Assembly: GCA_000720805.1 (NCBI GenBank)
Contig: JODI01000003.1
Location: forward strand, 242,683-306,682
Length of the DNA: 64,000 nucleotides
Origin: Streptomyces violaceoruber
GTDB taxonomy: Bacteria; Actinomycetota; Actinomycetes; Streptomycetales; Streptomycetaceae
Direction of reading: 5' to 3'
The position numbers and the translations under genes were made by a program. Under the pieces are notes generated by a model. It had not been told where the DNA came from and did no database searches. It was given only the letters and a program-made list of their open reading frames with translations. Each line of letters begins with the position of its first letter. Position 1 is the stretch's first letter. This document shows positions 18,132 through 27,260 of the stretch, one piece after another.

Positions 18132-18812
18132 TCAGACCGCCCCGGGTATCACGAGCCCCGACTCGTACGCCCCTATCACCAGCTGCACCCGGTCACGTGC
18201 CCCCAACTTGCCCATGATCCGGCTGACATGGGTCTTCGCGGTGAGCGGGCTGAGCCCCAGCGCTTCGGCGATCTCGGTGTTGTTGAACCCGCGCGCGACC
18301 AGGGTGAGCACCTGCCGCTCCCGCTCGGACAGCCCGTCCGGGCCGCCCACCGCTGACGTCGTCGTGTCGGGTGCGCGCAGGAAACGGGCGATGAGCCGTG
18401 AGGTGGGTCCTGGCGAGAGCAGGGAGTCCCCGGCGGCCACGGTCCGGATGGCGTCGAGGAGTTCGGCCGGCCGGATGTCCTTCACCAGGAAGCCGGACGC
18501 CCCGGCCCGCAGCGCGTCGACGATGTGCTCGTCGGTGTCGTACGTCGTCAGGACGAGCACCTTCACGCCCGCCAGGTCCTCGTCGGCGGCGATGAGCCGG
18601 GTCGCCTCGATGCCGTCCAGGTCGGGCATGCGGATGTCCATCACGACGAGGTCGGCCCTCGCGGAACGGGCGAGGTCCACGGCCTGCCGCCCGGTGCCCG
18701 CCTCGGCGACGACCTCCATGTCCCCGGCGGACGCGACGAGCATCGCGAACGAGGCCCGTACGAGGGTCTGATCGTCGGCGAGCAGTACGCGGATCGGCTT
18801 TGGGGCCGTCAC
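18132..18812 (-). CDS. NarL/LuxR-family response regulator
   Basis: 226 residues: receiver domain with Asp in DLVVMDIRMPDLDG (about residue 58) and Lys in GFLVKDIRP, then a LuxR-type helix-turn-helix LSERERQVLTLVARGFNN, TEIAEALGLS. It overlaps the kinase gene by 4 bp and is the last gene of an MMPL-kinase-regulator operon. It probably controls the exporter it travels with. Confidence 0.95.
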   Translation of the reverse strand: MTAPKPIRVLLADDQTLVRASFAMLVASAGDMEVVAEAGTGRQAVDLARSARADLVVMDIRMPDLDGIEATRLIAADEDLAGVKVLVLTTYDTDEHIVDALRAGASGFLVKDIRPAELLDAIRTVAAGDSLLSPGPTSRLIARFLRAPDTTTSAVGGPDGLSERERQVLTLVARGFNNTEIAEALGLSPLTAKTHVSRIMGKLGARDRVQLVIGAYESGLVIPGAV

Positions 18813-20227
18813 GAGGGCTCCTCCCGGGGCAGCGGCAACTCGGCGGTCACTTCGAAGCCCACGGTGGGGCCCGGTCCGGCGTCCAGTGTGCCGCCCACGC
18901 TACGGGCCCGCTCACGCATCCCGACGAGCCCGAACCCCGGCGCGCCGCCGACGGCTCCCTGCCCATGCCCCACCCCGTTGCGCACCGCGCTACTCACCCC
19001 GTGTCCCGTCCCCTGGCCCGTCCCGTCGTCGGTGACGGTCACCCGCAGGGTCCCCTCCGCCGCCCGCAGTCCCACCCGGACGGTCAGGTCGTCGCGGCCC
19101 CCGTGGCGTACGGCGTTGGTGAGAGCCTCCTGCACGATCCGGTAGGCGGCGGCGCCCACCGAGGGCGGTACGCCGTCCGCGTGGACGGACAGTTCGACCT
19201 TGGTTCCGGCCACCCTGGCCGCCTCCGCGAGCGCGCCCAGCCCGTCGAGCCCGGGCAGCGGCCCGCGCCCGTCCGGAGAGCCGAGCCCGGAACCGGAACT
19301 CGATCCGGAGCCGGGTTCGGCCACCCACTCCCGTTCCCCTCCGACACTCACGCTCACCTCGTTCGCCCGCAGCACCTCCAGCGTCGTACGCAACTCGCCC
19401 CGGGCCGTCCGGCAGGTCTCCGCGATGTCGTCGAGCGCCTGGGCGACCGCCTTGCGGTCGAGCCGGTCCGGATCCGCGGTGAGGACGTGGGCCGCCACGG
19501 ACGTCCGCACACCGATCAGGGTGATGCTGTGCGCGAGCAGGTCGTGCAGGTCGCGGGCGATCCGCAGCCGCTCCTCGACGACCCGGCGCCGCGCCTCCTC
19601 CTCGCGGGTCCGTTCGGCCCGCTCGGCCCGCTCGACGATGGAGGCGACGTACTGGCGGTAGAAACGGGCGTCGACGCCGAAGAACAGGACCGCGATGACC
19701 CAGCCGGAGATCCGCAGGAGCTCCAGTGCCCCGTCCGGGTTGGTGAAGCTGTTGATGATCAGCGTCGGGCCGAGGACGACGACAGCGGTGAGCAGCGAGC
19801 GGCGTACCGTGCCGGTCGCCGCGACCGTGTAGAGCGCCAGGAGGGTCGCGGGGATCGGTACGGCGTGGTTGTAGTCGAGGGCGTGGTACGGGGTGACGCA
19901 GGCCGCCACCGCGAGCAGCACGAGCAGCGGACGGCTGCGCCGCCACACGAGCGGCACATGGGCGCCGGCCAGCAGGGCCCAGCCGGGCGGACCGAGCGGG
20001 AGTCCGTCTTCGAGGAGCAACGCGAAGACGACGGCCAGCACGGCGACACCGACGGCGAGGAGCGCGTCGTTGCGGGTGCGGTGCGGCGCGGTGAGCGGGT
20101 CCCGGTTGACGACCGCCATGACGCGCTCGATCCGGCGGGGCCGCGCGTCACCCCGTACGACGGTGGTTCTCAGGTCCCCTGCGGCTGAGGTCGCTCCCTG
20201 ATCTTGCACGACTCCATCTTCCGTCAC
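18809..20227 (-). CDS. NarL-partner sensor histidine kinase (HisKA_3 type)
   Basis: 472 residues. The N-terminal membrane module has about four to six segments between residues 45 and 180, followed by a coiled coil (IVERAERAERTREEEARRR), the dimerisation/H-box RIARDLHDLLAHSITLIG and an HATPase domain with NAVRHGG and GFGLVGMRERA. There is a Gly/Ser-rich linker near residue 320. The frame stays open far upstream into the MMPL gene, but the GTG at 20227 has GGAGGGG just upstream and gives the natural N-terminus. The stimulus is unknown; coupling to an MMPL exporter suggests envelope or lipid stress. Confidence 0.92.
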   Translation of the reverse strand: MTEDGVVQDQGATSAAGDLRTTVVRGDARPRRIERVMAVVNRDPLTAPHRTRNDALLAVGVAVLAVVFALLLEDGLPLGPPGWALLAGAHVPLVWRRSRPLLVLLAVAACVTPYHALDYNHAVPIPATLLALYTVAATGTVRRSLLTAVVVLGPTLIINSFTNPDGALELLRISGWVIAVLFFGVDARFYRQYVASIVERAERAERTREEEARRRVVEERLRIARDLHDLLAHSITLIGVRTSVAAHVLTADPDRLDRKAVAQALDDIAETCRTARGELRTTLEVLRANEVSVSVGGEREWVAEPGSGSSSGSGLGSPDGRGPLPGLDGLGALAEAARVAGTKVELSVHADGVPPSVGAAAYRIVQEALTNAVRHGGRDDLTVRVGLRAAEGTLRVTVTDDGTGQGTGHGVSSAVRNGVGHGQGAVGGAPGFGLVGMRERARSVGGTLDAGPGPTVGFEVTAELPLPREEPS

Positions 20228-20289
20228 GGGGGCGCCCCTCCGGCAGAAGGCAGGAGAGGCGCCCGGTCGGCTGTGGTGGGCCCGGCAGG

Positions 20290-22404
20290 TCAGGGCGCGC
20301 CGACCTGTTCCGGCTGCCGCGGCGGCTCGGTCGGTTCGGACGGCCCGGCGCCGGGCGCGGGTTCGCGGGAGAGGCCGCCCGGCCACCACATCTTCCGGCG
20401 CAGGGCGACGCTGGCACTGGTCACCAGGTACGTCCGTACGAGGAAGGTGTCGAGGAGTACGCCGACGGCGATCACGAAGCCGAGTTCGACGAGTTGCACG
20501 AGCCCCATGTTCATCAGCACGGCGAAGGTCGCGGCGAGGACCAGGCCGGCCGAGGCGATGACGGCGCCTGTGCTCCGCAGGGCGGTGAGCGCGGCGGCGG
20601 CCGGTTCCGCGCCGGCCAGGGACTCCTCCCGCATCCGGTGCATGAGGAAGATGCCGTAGTCGACGCCGAGGGCGACGAGGAACACGAAGGACAGCAGCCC
20701 GAGCCCCGGATCGGTTCCCTTGATGCCGAGGACCGGCCCGAGGACCAGCCCGGCGATCCCGAGGGCCGCGCCCCAGACCGCGACCACGGCGGCCACCAGG
20801 ATGAGCGGCGCGACGAGACTGCGCAGCAGGACGAACAGGATGAGCAGCACCGAGACGAGGACCAGGGGTACGACGATCTTCGTGTCCCGGCTGTTGGTGT
20901 CCTCCAGGTCGATCTGCTGGGCGCTGTCCCCGCCGACGTACGAGCCCTTCAGTTCGCTGCGCAGGGACTTGATGGTGGCGGTCTCTCCCGCCGACTGGGG
21001 TGTGTCCTTCGCGATGACGGAGATCTCGGCCCAGCCGCCTCCGGTACGGCCCTTCTCGGCGCTCTCGACTCCCCGGGTGGCCCGGATCGCCGCGAGGGTC
21101 CGGTCGGCGCGGTCCGCCGGGGTGATCACGTCGATGGGCTGGGTGCCGCGCTCGGGGTAGGCCCTGGCGAGGGTCTCCATGGCGGTGACGGCCTCCGGCT
21201 TGGTGACGAAGGAGTCCTCCTGCTTGACCGGTCCCGGCAGGTTGAGCGTGCCGAGGGCGAGCGCGCCGAGCAGGACGGCTCCGGTCGCCAGCACGGTCAG
21301 CGGCCTGCGTCCGGCGGAGTCGCCCATCGCCGCGAAGAGGCTCCGTCGCTGTGTGGGTTCGCTGCCGTAGGCCGGTACGAGCGGCCAGAAGACCCGCCGC
21401 CCGAGCAGTACGAGGACGGCGGGGAGCAGTGTCAGCATCGCGATCAGCGCGCACAGCACGCCGACCGTGCCGAGCGGGCCCATGCCGCGGCTGCTGTTGA
21501 GGTCGGCGGCGAGCAGGCACAGCAGCCCGGCGGCGACGGTGCCGGAGGAGGCGAGCACGGCGGGCCCGCAGCCGCGCAGGGCGGCGACCATGGCCTCGTA
21601 CGGGCGCTCGATGCGCCGCAGTTCCTCCCGGTAGCGGGAGACGAGCAGCAGTGCGTAGTCGGTGCCCGCGCCGAACACGAGGATCGTCATCACGCCGGAG
21701 CTCTGGCCCGTGACGGTGGTACCGAAGGCCTGGTTGAGCCCGTACGCGACACCCATCGACATGTAGTCGGCAATGCCGGCGACGACGAGCGGCACGAGCC
21801 ACAGCACCGGGCTGCGGTAGATCAGGATCAGCAGGAGGGCGACGACGGCGACGGTGGTGTAGAGCAGTGGGCCGCCGAGTGAGTCGTAGACCTTCCCGGC
21901 GTCGGTGCCGAGCGCTCCGGTGCCGCCCACCTCGACGCTCAGCCCGTCCTGGCCGCGGGCGATGCCCCGGACGTCCTCGACGAGCGCGTCCCGCAGCTTC
22001 TCGTCGCTCCCGGGCTCGTTGCTGACGACGGGGTACATGAGGGTCGTACCGTCGTCGGACGGAATCCCCTCGGGCGCCCCGCCGACCAGCTCATGCGCTC
22101 CGGCGATCTCCTCGACCTGCCCGGCCGCCACCCGCCGGTCGTCGGCGCTCAGCCCGCCGCCCCGGTGATACACAATCACCATCTCGGTGCTCTCGCCCCC
22201 GGGCAGCGCGTCCTGTATCCGGGCCACTTGGGTCGAGTCGGCGCTGGAGGGCAGGTAGTCGGTGGCCCGGTCGTGCTGCACTTCGCCGAGCTTCGCCGCG
22301 AACGGGCCGACCAGCGCGAGCACGGCCACCCATAACCCGAGCAGCGCCCAGGGCACGGCCCGCCTGCGTCCCACGCCCTTCGTGGTTGTCTTCCCGACCG
22401 TCAT
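20290..22404 (-). CDS. MMPL/RND-family transporter
   Basis: 704 residues with the internal twofold RND layout: TM1 (about 15-35), a periplasmic loop, TM2-6 with GAGTDYALLLVSRYREEL, then TM7, a second loop and TM8-12 with ALGVDYGIFLMHRMREE. MMPL proteins export lipids, polyketides or siderophores in actinobacteria. It is the first gene of the operon with the kinase (62 bp away) and regulator. The flanks carry IS1380 remnants, so the three genes may have moved as a unit. Confidence 0.93.
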   Translation of the reverse strand: MTVGKTTTKGVGRRRAVPWALLGLWVAVLALVGPFAAKLGEVQHDRATDYLPSSADSTQVARIQDALPGGESTEMVIVYHRGGGLSADDRRVAAGQVEEIAGAHELVGGAPEGIPSDDGTTLMYPVVSNEPGSDEKLRDALVEDVRGIARGQDGLSVEVGGTGALGTDAGKVYDSLGGPLLYTTVAVVALLLILIYRSPVLWLVPLVVAGIADYMSMGVAYGLNQAFGTTVTGQSSGVMTILVFGAGTDYALLLVSRYREELRRIERPYEAMVAALRGCGPAVLASSGTVAAGLLCLLAADLNSSRGMGPLGTVGVLCALIAMLTLLPAVLVLLGRRVFWPLVPAYGSEPTQRRSLFAAMGDSAGRRPLTVLATGAVLLGALALGTLNLPGPVKQEDSFVTKPEAVTAMETLARAYPERGTQPIDVITPADRADRTLAAIRATRGVESAEKGRTGGGWAEISVIAKDTPQSAGETATIKSLRSELKGSYVGGDSAQQIDLEDTNSRDTKIVVPLVLVSVLLILFVLLRSLVAPLILVAAVVAVWGAALGIAGLVLGPVLGIKGTDPGLGLLSFVFLVALGVDYGIFLMHRMREESLAGAEPAAAALTALRSTGAVIASAGLVLAATFAVLMNMGLVQLVELGFVIAVGVLLDTFLVRTYLVTSASVALRRKMWWPGGLSREPAPGAGPSEPTEPPRQPEQVGAP

Positions 22405-22597
22405 GAGCAGATCTCCCTCGCTACGACGACTACCGTTTCAGCTGTCAGCCTTCCGGCACGGGGAGGGGTTTACGTCGGACGGGAGGGGGAGCCTGCGGGT
22501 ACTGCCTGGGGTGGCGGAGGGTGCGAATTACTCCCCCGGGAGTAATGGGAGCCGCGGGTGCGTGTTCGCCTGCGGGTGGGTGGGGGCTGGTCGCGCA

Positions 22598-22679
22598 GTT
22601 CCCCGCGCCCCTGAAAGACGGGGCTACGCCCCAGTTTTTCGCCTTCAGGACCTTCAGGGCTTTCAGGGGCGCGGGGAAC
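22598..22679. repeat. Streptomyces dispersed inverted repeat (20-bp arms)
   Basis: GTTCCCCGCGCCCCTGAAAG (22598-22617) pairs perfectly with 22660-22679. Inside is a second stem GGGGC-TAC-GCCCC. This sequence type, with CGCGCAGTTCCCCGCGCCCC, recurs across many Streptomyces genomes between genes, often as a terminator-like or mobile hairpin. It is immediately next to the IS1380 fragment. Confidence 0.8.
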
Positions 22680-22689
22680 GGCGCAGCGA

Positions 22690-22812
22690 CGAGCGGATGA
22701 TGGCGAAGGGTTTCTTCCAGGTCGCGGTGGCGTCCTGCTTCTCGGAGTGCGCGAGGACGAGCACGCCGTCGATGTCCACGGTCACCTGGCCGTCGCCGGC
22801 CGGACCGTTCGC
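22690..22812 (-). mobile_element. IS1380-family transposase, internal fragment C
   Basis: Read on the minus strand this gives GDGQVTVDIDGVLVLAHSEK then QDATATWKKPF, the region around the first catalytic Asp of IS1380 DDE transposases. No start, no stop and no further homology follow. The fragment stops where the truncated MFS gene becomes readable (about 22815-22830), so the insertion probably removed that gene's 5' end. Confidence 0.75.
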
Positions 22813-22819
22813 CCCGGCC

Positions 22820-23573
22820 AGTTTCCAGACCCGCGACCACGGTCGTCTCCCCGCGCGGCGCGCTGGTGATCACGGTGTGCACGTTCCTCAGCTCCGCGCT
22901 GCTGCTGCGCCTGCGCACCCGGCGCAGGCCCGCACGGGCCGGGGGCGGCTCGCTGATGCGGTACTCGCTCGCGGGCGCCCGGCAGGTCCTGGGCCACCGC
23001 AGGATCCGCGCGCTGCTGCTGCTCCTGTGGACGCCGCCGCTGTTCGTGGTCGCGCCCGAGGCGCTGGCGGCGGCGTACGCCGACGAGATCGGCGTCGGCA
23101 CCGCGGGCGTCGGACTGCTGATGTGCGCGATGCCGGTCGGGACGATCGCCGGCGAGGTGTACGCCGGGGCGGTTCTGACGCCCGCCGCCCGGTCCCGGGT
23201 CGCGCTGCCGCTCGCGGCCGGCGGACTGCTGCCGCTGCTGGTCTACCCGTCGGCCCCGGGCCTCGGCTGGATCCTGGCGGCGCTGCTGGTCACCGGGCTG
23301 AGCGGGGCGTACACCCTGGGCGTGGACCGCTGGTTCGTGGACGCCGTGCCCGGGGAACTGCGCGGCCGGGCGATGACCGTGCACACCGCGGGGCTGATGA
23401 CGATCCAGGGAGTGGGCATGGCGCTCGCCGGGGTCGCGGCCGAGTTCTGGACGGTCGGGACCGTGGTCGGAGGGGCCGCAGTGCTCGGTACGGTCTGCTG
23501 CGCGCTGCCGGCCCTGGAAGTACGGCGGACCGATGGGCGGGACGGGGCTGACCGGCATGTGACCGGCCGGTAA
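22820..23573 (+). pseudogene. 5'-truncated MFS transporter
   Basis: The C-terminal half of a major facilitator protein. The frame is open from about 22820 (TTVVSPRGALVITVCTFLSS) to 23573 and includes six to seven hydrophobic segments ending in LEVRRTDGRDGADRH. A full member would need about 180 more N-terminal residues. Upstream is IS1380 debris. A GTG at 22866 could initiate a 235-residue product, but without the first six helices it is unlikely to transport. The MarR gene 10 bp downstream was probably its regulator. Confidence 0.8.
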
Positions 23574-23583
23574 GGTCAAAGGC

Positions 23584-24093
23584 GTGCCGAAGCCGCTCAG
23601 TCTTCCCTTCGATCCCATCGCGCGCGCCGACGAACTCTGGAAGCAGCGCTGGGGAAACGTGCCGTCCATGGCCGCGATCACCTCGATCATGCGCGCGCAC
23701 CAGATCCTGCTCGCCGAGGTCGACGCGGTGGTCAAGCCGTACGGACTGACGTTCGCGCGCTACGAGGCGCTGGTGCTGCTCACCTTCTCCAAGGCCGGCG
23801 AGCTGACCATGTCCAAGATCGGCGAGCGGCTCATGGTGCACCCGACGTCCGTGACCAACACGGTGGACCGCCTGGTGAAGTCGGGTCTGGTGGCCCGGAA
23901 GCCCAACCCCAACGACGGCCGCGGCACCCTCGCCGTGATCACCGACAAGGGCCGCGAGGTCGTCGAGGCAGCCACCCGCGACCTGATGGCGATGGACTTC
24001 GGGCTCGGGGCGTACGACGCCGAGGAGTGCGGCGAGATCTTCGCGATGCTCAGACCGCTGCGGGTGTCGGCGCACGACTTCGACGAGGCCTGA
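23584..24093 (+). CDS. MarR-family transcriptional regulator
   Basis: 169 residues: LTFARYEALVLLTFSKAGEL, recognition helix VHPTSVTNTVDRLVKSG and wing RKPNPNDGRGTLAVITDKG. Start GTG at 23584. It lies just behind the truncated MFS gene, the usual regulator-exporter pairing, and may now be orphaned. Intact by length. Confidence 0.92.
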   Translation: MPKPLSLPFDPIARADELWKQRWGNVPSMAAITSIMRAHQILLAEVDAVVKPYGLTFARYEALVLLTFSKAGELTMSKIGERLMVHPTSVTNTVDRLVKSGLVARKPNPNDGRGTLAVITDKGREVVEAATRDLMAMDFGLGAYDAEECGEIFAMLRPLRVSAHDFDEA

Positions 24094-24161
24094 CCCGGGC
24101 ACGGAACCTGGGCGCTGACCCCGGGCAAGATCTCCCGGAGTGCGTGGTTACGCTCGTACGC

Positions 24162-24500
24162 ATGAAAAAGAGCGTGCTGACCCGCTACCGCGTCATGGCC
24201 TACGTCACCGGTGTGCTGCTGGTTCTGCTGACCCTCGGTGTGATCGCCAAGTACCTGCTCGACATGGACGGCGCCGACAGCTTCACCCGCGTCGTGGGCA
24301 TCGCGCACGGCTGGCTGTACGTCGTCTACCTGGTCTTCGCCTTCGACCTGGGCTCCAAGGCGAAGTGGCCGGTCGCCAAGCAGCTGTGGGTGCTGCTGGC
24401 GGGGACCATCCCCACGGCCGCCTTCTTCGTGGAGCGCAAGGTCACGCGTGAGCTGGAGGCGAAGATCGCCGAGGACGCGCCGGTGGCCGCCAAGGCATAA
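24162..24500 (+). CDS. DUF3817 membrane protein (second copy in window)
   Basis: 112 residues, MKKSVLTRYRVMAYVTGVLL.., three hydrophobic segments and HGWLYVVYLVFAFDLGSKAKWP, the DUF3817 signature, ending with the charged tail FFVERKVTRELEAKI. The ATG at 24162 gives the natural N-terminus; the longer open frame upstream starts inside the MarR gene and is ignored. Function unknown. Confidence 0.9.
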   Translation: MKKSVLTRYRVMAYVTGVLLVLLTLGVIAKYLLDMDGADSFTRVVGIAHGWLYVVYLVFAFDLGSKAKWPVAKQLWVLLAGTIPTAAFFVERKVTRELEAKIAEDAPVAAKA

Positions 24501-24624
24501 GCCAGGGCATGACCGTCGGACGCCCGGGCGTGGGCCGGTCCGACTCCAGCCGGTGTGCCGTCGTGGTCCGGCGCACCCGGACACATTCCGCCGTACGGAA
24601 CACGTATGGCGGTGTGCCGTCGAC

Positions 24625-24648
24625 ATTTACTAGGACGTCCTAGTAAAT
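24625..24648. promoter_or_regulatory. 24-bp perfect palindrome, probable TetR operator of icmA
   Basis: ATTTACTAGGAC (24625-24636) and its exact reverse complement (24637-24648), ending 8 bp before the icmA ATG and overlapping the likely transcription start. A 13-bp direct repeat CGGTGTGCCGTCG lies at 24551 and 24610. The TetR-family gene just downstream of icmA is the obvious candidate ligand-responsive repressor; this pairing is inferred. Confidence 0.75.
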
Positions 24649-24656
24649 TTGGGGGT

Positions 24657-26357
24657 ATGGACGCTGACGCCATCGAAGAGGGCCGCCGACGCTGGCAGAC
24701 CCGATACGACACCGCACGCAAGCGTGAGGCCGACTTCACCACGCTCTCCGGAGATCCGGTCGAGCCGGTGTACGGGCCGCGGCCGGGCGACCGGTACGAG
24801 GGCTTCGAACGGATCGGGTGGCCGGGGGAGTACCCCTTCACCCGAGGTCTGTACGCGACCGGGTACCGGGGCCGCACCTGGACCATCCGGCAGTTCGCCG
24901 GGTTCGGCAACGCCGAGCAGACCAACGAGCGCTACAAGATGATCCTCGCCAACGGCGGGGGCGGACTGTCCGTGGCCTTCGACATGCCGACCCTCATGGG
25001 ACGCGACTCCGACGACCCGCGCTCGCTCGGCGAGGTCGGACACTGCGGGGTCGCCATCGACTCGGCCACCGACATGGAGGTCCTGTTCAAGGACATCCCG
25101 CTGGGCGACGTGACCACGTCCATGACCATCAGCGGGCCGGCCGTGCCCGTCTTCTGCATGTACCTCGTCGCCGCCGAGCGGCAGGGTGTGGATCCGGGGG
25201 TGCTCAACGGGACCCTCCAGACCGACATCTTCAAGGAGTACATCGCGCAGAAGGAGTGGCTCTTCCAGCCGGAACCCCATCTGCGCCTGATCGGCGACCT
25301 CATGGAGTACTGCGCCGCCGGGGTCCCCGCGTACAAGCCGCTGTCCGTCTCCGGCTACCACATCCGCGAGGCCGGCTCGACGGCCGCGCAGGAGCTGGCG
25401 TACACGCTGGCGGACGGCTTCGGATACGTGGAGCTGGGGCTGAGCCGCGGGCTCGACGTGGACGTCTTCGCCCCCGGCCTGTCCTTCTTCTTCGACGCGC
25501 ACGTCGATTTCTTCGAGGAGATCGCCAAGTTCCGCGCGGCACGCAGGATCTGGGCGCGCTGGATGCGGGACGTGTACGGGGCGACGTCCGAGAAGGCGCA
25601 GTGGCTGCGCTTCCACACGCAGACGGCCGGCGTCTCCCTGACGGCCCAGCAGCCGTACAACAACGTCGTACGTACGGCGGTCGAGGCGCTCGCGGCGGTG
25701 CTCGGCGGCACCAACTCCCTGCACACCAACGCCCTGGACGAGACCCTCGCGCTGCCCTCCGAGCAGGCGGCGGAGATCGCGCTGCGCACCCAGCAGGTGC
25801 TGATGGAGGAGACCGGCGTCGCCAACGTGGCCGATCCGCTGGGCGGTTCCTGGTACGTCGAGCAGCTGACGGACCGGATCGAGGCGGACGCCGAGAAAAT
25901 CTTCGAGCAGATCAAGGAACGAGGCCTGCGGGCCCACCCCGACGGCCGGCACCCCGTCGGCCCGATCACCTCCGGCATCCTGCGCGGCATCGAGGACGGC
26001 TGGTTCACCGGCGAGATCGCCGAGTCCGCCTTCCAGTACCAGCAGGCCCTGGAGAAGGGCGACAAGCGGGTCGTGGGAGTCAACGTCCACACCGGGTCGG
26101 TCACCGGCGACCTGGAGATCCTGCGGGTCAGCCACGAGGTCGAACGGGAACAGGTCCGGGCACTCGGCGCCCGCAAGGCCGCACGGGACGAGGGCGCCGT
26201 GCGCTCCGCCCTGGACGCGATGCTCGCCGCCGCGCGAGACGGTTCGAACATGATCGAGCCGATGCTGGACGCCGTACGGGCCGAGGCGACGCTGGGGGAG
26301 ATCTGCGGGGTGCTGCGGGACGAGTGGGGGGTGTACACGGAGCCGGCGGGGTTCTGA
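24657..26357 (+). CDS. icmA: Isobutyryl-CoA mutase large subunit
   Basis: A 566-residue B12-dependent mutase large subunit lacking the cobalamin-binding domain. Two diagnostic residues separate it from methylmalonyl-CoA mutase: Phe80 in TIRQFAG (Tyr in MCM), and Gln in [12 protein letters not shown] where MCM has Arg. It interconverts isobutyryl-CoA and n-butyryl-CoA, linking valine and butyrate catabolism and polyketide precursors. It needs a separate small subunit (IcmB), not present here. ATG 24657 follows GGGGG. MeaB at 6.4 kb is a likely chaperone. A 24-bp operator-like palindrome sits at the start. Confidence 0.95.
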   Translation: MDADAIEEGRRRWQTRYDTARKREADFTTLSGDPVEPVYGPRPGDRYEGFERIGWPGEYPFTRGLYATGYRGRTWTIRQFAGFGNAEQTNERYKMILANGGGGLSVAFDMPTLMGRDSDDPRSLGEVGHCGVAIDSATDMEVLFKDIPLGDVTTSMTISGPAVPVFCMYLVAAERQGVDPGVLNGTLQTDIFKEYIAQKEWLFQPEPHLRLIGDLMEYCAAGVPAYKPLSVSGYHIREAGSTAAQELAYTLADGFGYVELGLSRGLDVDVFAPGLSFFFDAHVDFFEEIAKFRAARRIWARWMRDVYGATSEKAQWLRFHTQTAGVSLTAQQPYNNVVRTAVEALAAVLGGTNSLHTNALDETLALPSEQAAEIALRTQQVLMEETGVANVADPLGGSWYVEQLTDRIEADAEKIFEQIKERGLRAHPDGRHPVGPITSGILRGIEDGWFTGEIAESAFQYQQALEKGDKRVVGVNVHTGSVTGDLEILRVSHEVEREQVRALGARKAARDEGAVRSALDAMLAAARDGSNMIEPMLDAVRAEATLGEICGVLRDEWGVYTEPAGF

Positions 26358-26409
26358 AGCCTCGAGGACGCGGGAGCGGGTGCGTTCGGCTCCCAGGTGA
26401 AGACGAACC

Positions 26410-27036
26410 TCAGGGTGTCGCCGCGGTCAGGCCGTTCAGCAGGAGCGTGGTGAAGGACCGGGTCCATTCCGGGTCTACGGGCTCGGCGCTCACCAGGGCG
26501 CGGTGGACCACCGCGCCCGCGATCACGTCGAAGATGAGGTCCGCGGTGCGGGCCGCGGCTTCGGGGTCGGCCTCGGTCGGCAGTTCCCCGCGTTGCTGGG
26601 CACGTGCGCGGCCCTCCAGGACGAGCCGTTTCTGGCGGTCGACGATCGAGGAGCGGATGCGGGCTCGGAGCGCTTCGTCCGTCGTCGACTCGGCGATCAG
26701 GGCCATCAGAGCGGTCCTGGCCTCGGGGCGCTCGAGGAGGGCGGCGAAGCGGAGTACCACGCCCTCGATGTCGGCGGCCAGGGTGCCGCGGTCGGGCGGC
26801 AGGCGCAGTTCGTCGAAGAGTTCCGCCACCGCGTCGACCACGAGGTCGTTCTTGCCGGCCCAGCGGCGGTAGAGGGTCGTCTTCGCAACCCCCGCCCTCG
26901 TCGCCACGTCTCCCATGGTGAACTTCGACCAGCCGAGCTCCACCAACGCCTGCCGGGTGGCCGCGAGGATCGCGGCGTCCGCGGCGGCGCTGCGGGGGCG
27001 TCCTGTGGCGCGCGTGGCAGGAGTGCGGCTCTGCAT
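26410..27036 (-). CDS. TetR-family transcriptional regulator
   Basis: 208 residues: helix-turn-helix VELGWSKFTMGDVATRAGVA then KTTLYRRWAGKNDLV, and a TetR_C ligand domain. ATG 27036 (MQSRTPATRATGRPR) is preferred; the frame extends to 27123, but over a tandem 15-bp repeat (ACTGACCATAAACCG, 27039-27068). It converges on icmA with a 52-bp gap and may repress icmA through the palindrome at 24625. Ligand unknown, presumably an acyl-CoA. Confidence 0.92.
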   Translation of the reverse strand: MQSRTPATRATGRPRSAAADAAILAATRQALVELGWSKFTMGDVATRAGVAKTTLYRRWAGKNDLVVDAVAELFDELRLPPDRGTLAADIEGVVLRFAALLERPEARTALMALIAESTTDEALRARIRSSIVDRQKRLVLEGRARAQQRGELPTEADPEAAARTADLIFDVIAGAVVHRALVSAEPVDPEWTRSFTTLLLNGLTAATP

Positions 27037-27260
27037 CCACTGACCATAAACCGACTGACCATGAACCGACGGTCCGTGTGAGGGCGTGAGGTAGATCACC
27101 GGGGGGTGCTGGCGGCGAGGCACTCGGTGCCATTACGCTACGACTCGTAGCGAAACCACGGGCGTGGCGCGGGGTGGGGATCCGGCGCCGAACACCACGT
27201 CTTACGACCGGCTTTCACCACGCTTTTCACACCTGCGCGCTGACGGGGGAGGATAGACGC

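Larger units (their letters stand above)
22405..22819. other. Non-coding region with dispersed hairpin and IS fragment
   Basis: About 415 bp between the MMPL start and the truncated MFS gene. It contains the presumed MMPL promoter, a 20-bp inverted repeat (separate entry) and an IS1380 internal fragment (separate entry). No intact gene is seen. Confidence 0.7.

Noticed and set aside
18809..21802. A 997-residue reading of the kinase frame reaching into the MMPL gene
   Set aside because: The upstream half is the antisense-like off-frame of MMPL; the GTG at 20227 has a strong ribosome site and gives the normal kinase N-terminus.
24657..26357. Methylmalonyl-CoA mutase
   Set aside because: Phe80 and the Gln in IAQKEW are the isobutyryl-CoA mutase residues, and the cobalamin-binding domain is absent from this chain.
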